DNA of 64,000 bases, taken from assembly GCF_000003815.2 (NCBI RefSeq), contig NC_049991.1:18067347-18131346 (forward strand), read 5' to 3'. The translations under genes and the position numbers were made by a program. Below, piece after piece: positions 32,813 to 44,172 of the stretch; position 1 is the stretch's first letter, and every line of letters starts with the position of its first letter. A model generated the notes under the pieces. The model worked only from the letters and a program-made list of their open reading frames with translations. It had not been told where the DNA came from and made no database searches. This DNA is from Branchiostoma floridae (taxonomy: Eukaryota > Chordata > Leptocardii > Amphioxiformes > Branchiostomatidae).

Positions 32813-33300
32813 TTCAGTGTCCATTGAGGAGCTTGTACAGGGTGACAGCTGTATGGAATCATCTGCAGTACCGAAGTGACGAGAGTGTTTGGTGAACCGA
32901 GCTTACTGTGAGGGATGCGGGTTCTTCACTGATCAGCTATTTGGCATGAAACTGGATGAAAGTACCCTTCGATTCACTCTTTCTCTAATTGGATCTCTCC
33001 TTTCCTCTCTCTCTCTCGCATGTGTGTGGGAGAGAACGAGTTTTGTTTAAGAAATCGCAAATGTTGTTAAAGATGAAAACGGCATGCTTCTGCCAATGTT
33101 TGTCAGCATTGATCTTTGAGCAAATGATGCATTTTTCTCAGAAGACAGTATCAAAAGCCGGAAGAAAACCAAATTATCGGATCAAACTATTTTCTAGAAT
33201 CAAAGGAAAATACATGAAATAGAAACGCCGTCCGGTTAAATGAAATGTCAGAGAGACGTAACTTAATCTCTTCTTCCTTTCAAGCATCTGTAGCCACTGC

Positions 33301-33972
33301 CGCGTGGGTAGTTTGTACTTACAAGGCGGAGCTGTAAGAAATAAGTTAAGATCATATAGATTATTCCAAGCTACATACAATGAAGAAAAATATCTAAGTA
33401 ATGACAATATGAGGGACAGGAATGCTGTCACAAGACTAAGGATTAGCTGCCATAAACTTCATATTGAAACAGTTAGGTATGACGGATCGTTCAGTGTAAT
33501 ATAACCAGCTGCTGCCGCACCGCGTGCCTGCGAAGCTGGTGTGTTACGCCGAATGGCGGTTATACCGGCTATACAGATACAGATACAGATACAGGAAGAC
33601 ATACCAGCACCCCTCTGGAACAAATACTATTGTAATTTAGATAGAATAGAGGACGAACGTCATTTTGTAGTAGAGAGTAGATTAGATTGTATACCGTAGA
33701 TAGAAATGAACTGTATAAGGTTATACAAAACCTATTTCCTTATTTCATACACCTAAGTTCTGTAGAAAAATTCATATTCCTAATGAAACTAGACAAACCA
33801 TCGATTATGAAACATATCTGCTCCACTATAACAGAAAAGTGAGGAGAAGTTAAATTTATCTAGCACCAGTCTCGTTTTGTGTCTGTGAACTGTATCTTTT
33901 CAACATGTTTTGTTCTGACCTGTACTTAGCCCGGTGTGGCAAAAATGTGCAATAAAGGTCTTCATCATCAAT
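33301..33972 (+). mobile_element. 5'-truncated LINE with ORF2 C-terminal remnant
   Basis: The frame up to 33504 carries KLRSYRLFQATYNEEKYLS and TRLRISCHKLHIETVRYD, the conserved C-terminal region of a CR1/L2-like ORF2. After an insertion (33505-33594) it resumes with CNLDRIEDERHFVVE, the following conserved segment, then accumulates stops. The 3' end GTGCAATAAAGGTCTTCATC carries a short (ATC)n-like tail near 33970. Confidence 0.85.
33505..33594 (+). mobile_element. Short retroposon with (GATACA)n tail nested in the LINE
   Basis: GCTGCCGCACCGCGTGCC...GGCGGTTATACCGG ends in CAGATACAGATACAG. ATAACCAGC at the left and ATACCAGC at the right look like a target duplication. It splits two LINE ORF2 segments that would otherwise be adjacent. 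Confidence 0.65.
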
Positions 33973-34500
33973 AATAACGGCCCAGGTCACATAAAACTCC
34001 GCAAACCACTCTTGTTGAAAGAAAAGTAAGGTTTGGAGTTGCTCGTTCTGGTTACATAATGTTACATGATAAATCCCTCTCTCGTCCTGTTGACGTAAAA
34101 AAAAAGTTTAGTCGTCATGGCGACGTGTTCATTACGGTCACAATTACATTACAGACGGTACTACAAAGATCTGCAATCTGACGTGTAATTTATCATACAG
34201 GGATCTACCGAGGGATTAGATTGGCTTTGATGAACCTGAATTCACGGTTCAAAACAGATTATTCACTGTAGCAACACATCGTTAGAGGCCAGCCGAAACC
34301 GCACCACTGGCGGCACTTGCGTAATGTTATAAGAAGAAGATATGAAAAAAAAAACTGTTTTGAAGAAACGAGGTTGACCTGACGTTTACACGTGAGCCCA
34401 CCACACGTTATTTCCAGTTTGTAGTTGAAGAGTCTTGAGTTTTTGTGAGTAGCAAATTGACGCACTTAGTTTCCCAACGAATCTGGTGATATGAGTCTTC
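33973..34500. other. Unassigned DNA
   Basis: No feature recognised. Confidence 0.4.
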
Positions 34501-34501
34501 C

Positions 34502-35040
34502 CACTTATGGTCATGTGTATCTGCAATAACTCCTCTGTCGAGACCTCACAGAACTTGTTCATTTCCATTTTCGCTCGTATTACTACAGTTCTAGTAACAC
34601 TTCAGTTCCCTTTAGCTCTTGATACATATGTCAAAATGACAGGCGATTTTGAAAAAAAAAGTATATGCGCCGTGACATCGGGAAAAATGCTCATGTCCAT
34701 TTTGATCTGGTGAACTTGAAAATTAATATGGAAAATGATGCATTGTTTTAGATTGTAACGTTAGTGCCGTTTCTTAACTTCATCACTTATGGTCATCTGT
34801 AATTCGTTCTCTGTTTGGACCTCACAAAGCTTGTTCAGTTCCATTACGCACGTATCACTACAGTTCTAGTAACACTTCAGTCCCATTTAGCTCTTGACAC
34901 CCTTACATATGTCAAAATGACAGGCGATTTTGACAGAAAAAAATATGCGCCATGACAGAAGGAGAGAGTGCTCATGTCCGTCTTGGTCTGACGAGCTTGA
35001 AATCAATATAAAAAAAATGTGTGCTGTTTTAGATTTGTAG
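34502..35040 (+). repeat. Tandem duplication, 282-bp unit
   Basis: CACTTATGGTCAT begins copies at 34502 and 34784. Both share CTACAGTTCTAGTAACACTT, GTCAAAATGACAGGCGATTT and ATGCTCATGTCC-type words. The copies have diverged by substitutions and small indels. No coding content. Confidence 0.88.
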
Positions 35041-37993
35041 TGACATTTCTTGACTTGCAGGAAATCTCAGGAAACTTGAGTGACACAAAATTTGATACAG
35101 TTTTCGGAAATGTCTAATACCATTATAGCGACACAGACATGGGGTAACCAAATGGGTCCCAAGGGACCTGGCTAGACAAGGATGGTTGATAGGGAAACGG
35201 AAACAAACTGACATATTACAGAGAATCACACCAGAAGGATTCTAGGAACTGTCTCATGCCATGGAGGGTTTCAAAGGCTACCTGATATCCCAACCATTAG
35301 TGGAAGATAAATGAGTATCTAACTCAAGTTGTTTTAATTAGTGTCTCCAAAGGGATTTGGGCAGAGACGTTTTGCTGTATCCTGGACATCTCACCGAAAA
35401 TGGAACATAACACACACAGTTCCCGAAGATCTATATAACATCTATAAGAAGCCAGTAAGACCAAAAATACACTTAAGGACCGAAAATAGATCTAGACCTT
35501 TGAATCTAGGATTAAGTAGAGCAGACTTCAGATACTCGTGTTTATGCACCGCATCCCATAACTCGCGTGGGGGCTTTTGAGTTATCTGAAGTCCGTATCA
35601 TCCTCTTCCTCACCAACGATAACACACGCGTTGCTTCGTGACCGTGTTCAGGCTTGCATGCCCGGCCAGGCCTACTATTCCACTTTGAAGACGTTAACAT
35701 GTATCTGATTTAACTACGATATAATGACCAACGCTTCCTGGTTGTGTTCATCCGCAAGCCTCAATAACTTAATGATACGTTGCAGACTTAGACATTGATT
35801 TCCTTCATGACGCTGATTCTTAAAAAAGAAATTCTGATCTTTGACTTTGATGCTTACGCTCATTCTTACGATGCTATGCAAGGGGGTTATGCGAGATCTA
35901 TTCTAGTATCGCACGACGTTCAGCTGTGAGTGTTTTCTTCGTTGACGACTGAGAGGGTTTCGGACTTTATCAGTAACATCAAAGTGTCGTCATCATTCGG
36001 CTGTATTACCCTCGGCGATTAAATCCCACCCTTACGAGCCCCGGAAGAGAGAGCGATCCCATTTCGTACAAGCACATCAACTCTTTGAACTGCATTGATA
36101 TTACGCTGCAGGCCGGAAAGCCACTTTATTGAGAACCCTCTAGCACGTCCCTTTGAAACTCACCGAGAACACAGCTCTAGGCTTTGTAATTCTAGTTTCT
36201 TCACGGCCATTTCCAAGGGGACAGCATATTTCTTAGGAGAACCTTGCCACGCATAGACGTGCCTACGTGACTGACAACGTAATGTTCAATATCATCACAA
36301 CTTAAAAGAGAAACTTTTCCCACACGCAGCACCTAATGGGCCATGAAGCACTTCTCTCATTTTTGCCCGACCATTTTTTGTATATCCTCTTGGCACACAA
36401 CTCCTGAAGGTTAAGAGTAATGCACAGCTACTTATTATAGACCCATGTATTTAGATTCAGCATGGTATTTGCTAGAAGCGAGGAAATTTACGTCGTTCAG
36501 AAAAACGACGCCATTTGCTCGCGCAAGCATGTAATTAAAAGTCGTTGGCAAACACCAACCGCAAATCACAATTGATTCGCTGGTTTTTAGATCTGTGGAA
36601 GTGAAACGTTTATCAGCATATCTTCCCTAGCTGCGCACTTCAAAAAGACTTCACATCCAATAAAGGTGGCTTTCGATAACTATGGACTGCGATTCATTGA
36701 GCTGGCGTTGTTACTAATCTAGTGTAGACAGAAGAATTGCTGATATCGTGGCACCTGTACTTGCATTTGCAACAGACCGTTTAACTAGCTAACATAGCCA
36801 CAACTTGTAACTTTGACAATACGACTCATCTCAAGTGATGGGAACTGGGAGAAACTGGCTTCCAAAGGACATCAAAGTCGCATGCCGCCAATTTTGAGAA
36901 CATGAAATAAAATCCCATTTGTTAGTAATAAATATTGCATTCAATTGATATGAAACATCTTTATGATCATCGTGATCTACGCAGTAATTAACTGTGGTAT
37001 CAGAATCTCATTTCTTGCTTCGTTGCATTTTCCCTTTCGTTTGACATAAAATGGTAAAAAGATAGAGATCATCTTCAAGGTGGCGCTTATTGTGAGTATG
37101 GCTACGAATCAAGTAATCAAAAAAGGATCAAGATTACTAATTGTTATACTACTAGTGTAATAAGAGAGGCTTGTTGTGTGCTGTTTTGGACTGGAATAGA
37201 CAAAATGAATGACGTCCAACGAGAACATATCCTAAAAGATCTATTGACTGCAAATTCAGAAATACATGTCCAAACAGAACTATGGACTAAAATCGAGAAA
37301 TACTCGCTCTGTGCGTATTCTTTTATGCAGCTGATAGCAGCCCTTACCGACCACTCCTATATTAAACTTTAAATTGTTCACAAATAAGAAATGTAGCCTG
37401 AAGAAACATGACGTGAAAGGTAAAGTGATAAGAATAAAATCAAATCTATATCCAAATAGAGAAAATACTCGTCCCTTTGAAGGTAAGTATATTTTTGATG
37501 CGATACTCAGGATGTGTAATTCTGTCAAATAAGAAGAAACCATGTGTGAAATGGTCCTGAGATCGGATTATCCTGCTTCTATTCAGTCCCAAACATCATG
37601 CCTTGCCAGAGGACTCACTGTAGCTGCATGGAATCAAATACCACAGGAGTGAAGACTCCAGAAAAGTCAAAAGGTTGAAGATTTATTGCCGCCACGAGCA
37701 CAATTATCCTAACAAACGCTTCCTGTATCTGTAGGCAAGACGTCGACGTAGTCGGGCTACAGCGTCTACTCGTCCTCATCGACGCTAACAGCCGACAAAA
37801 CGGCGCCAGAAACTGCCATTTTGTTTTGCATCATTTGTTACTACTTGGAAAAATCATCATCGTCGACCGTTATATTTGTAGACAGCAGGGTGCCCCGGGC
37901 ATTTTCTGTTAATGTAAGTTGTTAAGAGAATGGAAATTGCGCCTTTAACTTCAAGAGATAAGACGGTTAAATGTCATAGACCATAAAACATAT
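35041..37993. other. Unassigned DNA
   Basis: A ~3-kb stretch with no recognised transposon or gene. 35990-36700 is relatively balanced and could hold regulatory DNA; there is no direct evidence. Confidence 0.4.
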
Positions 37994-38146
37994 TTCACCG
38001 CGAACTTAAAACCACCGCGAACATTTTCCTATTATGGTATTAGGCTGCTGTCAATGGTGTTACCGCGAAATTAAAACCACCGCGAAAAGTCCATTTTCCC
38101 GCTACCGCGAAATCAAATCCCCGCGAACTTAAATGCATTTACAGTA
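37994..38146. mobile_element. TTCGCGG palindromic MITE, copy C (left-truncated)
   Basis: Begins inside the element at TCACCGCGAACTTAAAACC and ends at CATTTACAGTA. Together with 17 bp of flank (CCTACTTAGGTCGCAT) it is nearly identical to 38303-38474, with about three differences over 170 bp. Confidence 0.9.
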
Positions 38147-38250
38147 TCCTACTTAGGTCGCATGAATCCTTTTCCACTTTCTGTGTTTTGTTGTCTTCGC
38201 AGTCGCACTCGTTTTTGTAATATACACGGTGTAAAAGTGAAGGTTAGACA

Positions 38251-38457
38251 TACTGTAAATGGAGAAATGTTCGCGGTGGATTAATGTTCGCGGTTAATGA
38301 CCACTTCACCGCGAACTTAAAACCACCGCGAAAATTTTCCTATTATGGTATTAGACTGCTGTCAATGGTGTTACCGCGAAATTAAAACCACCGCGAAAAG
38401 TCCATTTTCCCGTTACCGCGAAATCAAATCCCCGCGAACTTAAATGCATTTACAGTA
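38251..38457. mobile_element. TTCGCGG palindromic MITE, copy D (complete)
   Basis: Complete from TACTGTAAATGGAG to CATTTACAGTA. Its right two-thirds plus flank is the source or product of the duplication that made copy C, 311 bp away. Confidence 0.92.
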
Positions 38458-38474
38458 TCCTACTTAGGTCGCAT

Positions 38475-39990
38475 TAAGGCGCAGCGATCATCATATAGCG
38501 GAAAGGGGACCTAAGATAGAAGCGATGAAAAAAAAGATTCTACGTACGTGACGTAAATGCGAACCATTAAATTGAGATATTGCTCATCTTGGCCAAGTAA
38601 GCAGCGTTAACTTGTGAGCCATTGTGGAGATTTACCAGCATTTAATTCTGCTGGCTGTTTCCTGATGAATGGTAACTGTCGCTACACTTGCAAAGTTATA
38701 CCTTGAAGCGACTTTTTCATACACGTTTTAAATGACTCATGATTCACGGGTTGTAGGAAAACCGTAAATTTACTTTTATCTGAGGCGGTCCTTTTCATTT
38801 GATATTTGAATAGATGATGGAGGTAGATAATGGAGGTAGAGTGATGTTTATGGTTTATATAAAATGAAAATTTCATTCATCAAGCTTAATTTTTATCAGC
38901 TTTACCAAATGCCGTTGAGCTTGTAAATCTTGCAATTCATTCAGTTATAACTCTGGTGCTTAAAAAGGCTGGGTCTAAATCTCACTCGTGAAAAAGCTAT
39001 CGTATGAAGCTGAATGAATAATTACCTATTGTAATCATAACCTAACGAGGACGTCATCTAATAAAAAAAGCTGGTATCAAGAAATCTGAGACATTTAGCG
39101 CACTGTTTTAAAAACAACATGGCGATGAAGGCAGCGGTTGCTAAAATTAATGACCACAAGTAACAATCTTAGACATAAAGCAAAAAGAAGAGCAACTTCG
39201 TATTACCCTGCTGCACCGGGGCTTTAACGGGTTCTAGCGGTTCAAGGATACAAAGAGCCTTGGCCCACAGTGGATCCGAGCATGACCATTAAATCTGTCC
39301 GCATTCTTCTCCAACGTCCAATGACAGACTTCTAGCGCCCGGCTAAGATTGCAGACGCCATCATTATACAGCCATGTTGATGTTTGGACAGTTTAAAGGC
39401 TTTATGTTACAGCATACAGGAGATATAGCAGAAATCAATCTACACATATCATATAGCCAATGTAGAAATCACTCAGGCTGGGAGACCACTAAAAAAACAG
39501 TAAACCTTAGGGATACCAAGTGATTTGGACCGGGACAATTCTACGAAAAATTATGAGTTTATGATTTTTCGTGTTGACATGGCAACGATTTTCTTTACCA
39601 ACTTTACTAATTTCAATTTAGATAATGAGGTTTCAAGTTTTATTGCTGAGCCACGCGTTTTTTTCTATATCATTAACATCCCATGTAATCTTATGTATTG
39701 TATGATTAAGTATTCCTAATTTATGCTAATTTGATGACGCCATGAGCAAAAATCCAAGATGGCGGACCATGTCATTAGTGACGGTAAAATCTACTGAAAT
39801 TCCGTCAACATTTTTACCTTTTTATAAAACACATTCATATGAACCTTTTATTCCCCAAAAACCCCTTAAATCTATTGGATGTACACGGCGATAACTGGTT
39901 TATAAGGATGTCATGTAAATCATTTTCTGTCAAGACAGTAAGTTTACGTGGTCTACATGTATGCCGTAAATGTCGGTAATCTTAAAGATA
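38475..39990. other. Unassigned DNA
   Basis: No gene or repeat recognised; composition AT-rich. Confidence 0.4.
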
Positions 39991-40202
39991 TACTGTAAAT
40001 GCATTTAAGTTCGCGGAGATTTAATTTCGCGGTAGCGGGAAAATGGACTTTTCGCGGTGGTTTTAATTTCGCGGTAGCACCAGGCACTGTAATCTCTTAC
40101 TGTTATGGAGAAATGTTCGCGGTGGTTTTAAATTCGCGGTGAAGCGGCTGCCGCGAAAACCGCAAACATTAATCCACCGCGAAAGTTTCTGCAGTTACAG
40201 TA
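39991..40202. mobile_element. TTCGCGG palindromic MITE, copy E
   Basis: TACTGTAAATGCATTTAAG at the left, TCTGCAGTTACAGTA at the right, with the full set of GCGGTAGCGGGAAAATGGAC and GTTCGCGGTGGTTTTAA words. Confidence 0.92.
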
Positions 40203-42535
40203 TACTAGCTGAAACTGCCTGAACCAATTCATGGTAATTGACCCAGCACCGAGTACTAGAAGCGCTCGGATCAAAACATATAATAAGGTCGCAGAGTGCT
40301 CCCTAAATATCTCCTACAAGTGACATTTTAAGTTTCCGATTTGGGAGGAATTATGCATCTCATCCGGTGAGTGTGACGTCATGATGACTCCCTCGCGACG
40401 GTGGGGGTGTTTGGAGGACTGCCCAACGGCTTATGTAAGAAGTTAGAGATTTATGATATATCGACATGTGGGCGTAGTTATTGCACCCTCTGAACACCAT
40501 TTATGGATTTAGATTCATTGCAATTGCAGACAACGCAATACATAGCAAACCCAGGCAGCTTAGCTGATACTGGGTGCCGATACATACGTACATTACACAT
40601 CTCATAGAATCGACTCAAATTTTTAACGTATACTTTAAATAGAACAGCAAGAAGCGTTACGAAAAACCTATTATTTTTCAACTAATTCGGAGATCTCTAA
40701 CAAATATTGATAGGCGTCAAACACACAAAAGCATGTGAACTTTTTTGCACAAAACTTTCCAGGTTTTTCCCATTTGTAGTATAGTGATAGTCTGATGCTT
40801 TAATTTTGCGTAAATGGCCATTTCGATGGAAGCTCCTTCATGCAAAATTGATTGCATATATATAATTCCAGATATACCATCCTAATGATAAATTCTATGA
40901 CATTCATTGAAATATTCCATACTGTACAAATACAGGTACATACATCAAATTATGTTTAGACATTAGAACCAGTACTGTCAATGATATATAATATAAACAA
41001 ATAAGACAATTACACTAAAACGAATTAATGATTGTACGCAGTTAATCTATTTGCAGTCATTTGTGTGTTTTTATATATCTATAAATGTAGAATACCAAAT
41101 GAAACTGTCTGAGTGTACTTTGTGTTGTGTCAATAGTGATTCCGTTTCAAACATTTGCGGTTACCGTTCCAAAGCGTCTTACATTTATGTAAAATAGCTC
41201 GGCTCTGTTGCCGCGACAGTAATCGCCCTCAAAAAGCCGATCAACAATGACGGTCTATGAGGACCCAAGTCATCGGTGACATCCGGGCCCGGCGGCCACG
41301 TTTAAAGTCCTCCGCTTTGTCTGCCGACAGAAACCCCCTGTGATCTCATTTTGGTGCTTTGGAGTCATTACCGAGTGGCTGGCGCCAGATCCTTCAGCGT
41401 AACCTCGACTGTCTTTTATGAGCAGAAACTTTTACTTTGTGACGTCTTGTTTGCGCGGAAGGCGCTCCCGGTGCGGTATACTCCGCCTCTGACCCGGTTT
41501 GTCGACCCTGCTCGGGTCCACTGCTCCCCCGTCTCTTATCTATTCCCGTGCCAAGGCCGTTCGCAACAGATGCGCGATCTTGTTAGGAGAGATTTGATTG
41601 TTTACCCAAGCGATACGCTTCTCCAATTGGTGGTGATAACTACAAAGATTGCGTCTGACCTTACCGTAAAACCATGGCGTTAATTGCAACTTTATTGGCT
41701 TCAAGTGTGAAGATCTTTTAAAGGCAGGATTAATAGTAAACACTATTTCTGTGCATAAAGAAAAACACTTGCCAACAGGCTTTCTATCACATCCTTCCTA
41801 AATTGAAATCACCCGAAGCCTATTTAAATTCTGAACTGTCATGTATGATAGAACTTAACAAATCACAACGTTTGCACGGTTGATAAGTGCTTTAGTCCTT
41901 TTCGGCGTTTGTTGAGTTTTGTTCGACTTGACAGAAGTTCTAAGCACTTCTATAGGCATTGACACTGCTCCAGTCCAGTGCATCTGTGTCGCACAAAATC
42001 ACACAGTTTAAGGGCAACGACCTTTTATCAGTAAAGGATCATCTCCCAAAATGTTATTTGCTTATCAGTCTCTGCAGAGGCGTCGCAAAACGCTGTCCGG
42101 TCGTGGCAATCCATCGGCCGTACAGACCTTGATGTTTATCTGGTGGCACGGACATAGATCTATCGCATTATCGGGGGTGCGGTATAAGTGCGCATACGGT
42201 ACAGAAGGCCACAAGGGTATATCTGCCATGGACTCAGTGAGTTAAGTCACTTTTTTTACCCGTCTGCCTAACTAACTAATCGACCAACTTTGATGTGCAG
42301 TCGAAAGTTACTGGTTACTGGAAAATCATCAACATGGAGTGGAGCTACATACCCACAACACCGTTTTCAGACCATAAGGATTTCATTCATTCAAAGCCCA
42401 CTTATATTGAAATATTGAATATGATAAGCGCAGCTTAACTTTATCACTTATATTCCCTCGGCACTACACCCCACAGCATATTTTTTGCAAGAATGTGATA
42501 TGTATGTTTTTAGTAAAAAGCACTCTATAATGTTC
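40203..42535. other. Unassigned DNA
   Basis: No confident feature. 41190-41690 and 42040-42245 are GC-balanced, non-repetitive blocks with short frames of no recognised identity, and might be conserved non-coding DNA. Confidence 0.35.
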
Positions 42536-42603
42536 AGGTGGTCCCAGATCCACTACTATGACCATAACTGGAAATTTGCACAACCATGGGATCCGGACCA
42601 CCT
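42536..42603. repeat. Short inverted repeat (AGGTGGTCC)
   Basis: AGGTGGTCCCAGATCC at the left is mirrored by GGGATCCGGACCACCT at the right around a 36-bp loop. It may be a small MITE remnant. Confidence 0.65.
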
Positions 42604-43149
42604 AGACATTTTTGATGCTGTATGCAACGATTTTTTTTCTGATTTTATTTCCGTTGTATATTATCAAGTACTTATTGGACGTCGACCGCTTCTGTATGAA
42701 ACGCATCACCGGTAATACAATCAACAGGTCTCCATTAGCACCTTAATTGTTGCCGTACGTACATCGATTCGATCGTTTAATCCATTTTGTGTCTAATCAG
42801 CGTGGGTATAAGGTACGCTCTAATGGGTACGACCAGGCAATTAGCTCACAACAGAAGACTCGAAGCTTTAAGCTGTAGTAAATAGTGATTTCTATGCACC
42901 CATAGGATAGTACAGGCAAAGCTACTTTAAAGCCATTTTACCCCTTTAGGAAGATCACGAGCCCTTCCCGTACTACTTAGTAATGTCGTGATTACATGGG
43001 AATTGGGCTCTTGTAGTGGGTTACGTGGTGCTTCGAAATCATTAAGATTTGATTCGAGAAGCGTTAAACGTTCTGTCAAAATTGAAAGCTAAACTATGTT
43101 TTACGATGTTTGGTCATGAAGCGTATGCTGATCATCAACCAAACTGTCA
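42604..43149. other. Unassigned DNA
   Basis: No feature recognised. Confidence 0.4.
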
Positions 43150-43320
43150 GATCCTTGATGGCATACTAAACGCTAAGGGTTTTGGGTTGTTGACCTAGAA
43201 CTTGAAGGTTCCGAGTTCCAAACGTTGCACGTTGAGCCGTTGGAAAGGCACTTGACACAAATTCCGTACACTGGTAGAGTATCAACCGTTTGTAAGGGAA
43301 GTTCTCTCGGATGAGATGGA
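43150..43320 (+). mobile_element. Degenerate SINE remnant
   Basis: Retains a decayed B-box-like CCGAGTTCC, then GTTGGAAAGGCACTTGACAC and a TACACTGGTAGAG word corresponding to the GGGAAAGGCGCTTTACACG region of the better SINEs. Confidence 0.45.
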
Positions 43321-43819
43321 AAACTATCTTGAGGTCTTAATGTTTGAGAAAGACACCAGAAAAACTTATGTAGAACCAACAACACTTATCAAAAAGTATA
43401 TTGATAGGCTCAAACCTTATTAGACTGGTCTCATCATAGTCAGCTGGTGCCAAAATACCCGGCCGTTGGTTGTTTCCAACTTTATCCAGGTGTCCATGAA
43501 GACGTGGAACACTTTAGGGGGCATTACAATTAAGCACCATTCTTCTAAACATCAATCATTAACAACAATGAGTCTCTTAACGACCGCGATTTGAGATTAC
43601 ACATGATAGGAATTTTATTTTATTCAGCTGTAAGACCAGTTGATCTATGCTTTTTGAAATTTATTGAGATAAAGTTATTTTAGACATTGAAGTCATATAT
43701 ACTAATTAACCAATGAATAATAATTGTGAGATTCACTTTTGGCACACAAAATTTCATACCCTTTAAAGTTGATAAATTGTCACTTATAAAGTCATATTAA
43801 CTAGACTCGCCTTTTTCCC

Positions 43820-43900
43820 AACAGGAACATCTTAGATCATAGGAACATTTCTGCTCACAGGAACATTCTTGCTCACGGCAACATTTCTGATTCGTCAAAA
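43820..43900 (+). repeat. Short tandem repeat, ~20-22-bp unit, four copies
   Basis: Four imperfect units of the type CACAGGAACATTTCTGCT follow one another between 43820 and 43900. Confidence 0.75.
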
Positions 43901-44069
43901 CATTCATCAAAAGTGATAACAGCCAACTCAAGGATTGTCAGCGTGACTTAATGTATCTTTGGGTAATATAATTTTACTTGATCTCAGAAGATTCGTATCT
44001 TTAAGGTTTTCGTCTTGAGTAGTTGTAGTAGATACATTTATCTCCCTGGGCTGCCTATTCTATCCTCAT

Positions 44070-44172
44070 ATCCTAGCAGATCCTACTATAGCATAGGCTA
44101 GTATCATAAAGCTGGCAGGAGTTATGGAACAACATCATGCCGGCCCGCCACTGTAGGATCTGCTTGGAAATT
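44070..44172. mobile_element. Inverted-repeat element (AGCAGATCC family), second locus
   Basis: TAGCAGATCCTAC at the left and GTAGGATCTGCTTGG at the right, with TAGTATCATAA inside. It matches the arms of the element at 3909-4053. Confidence 0.7.
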
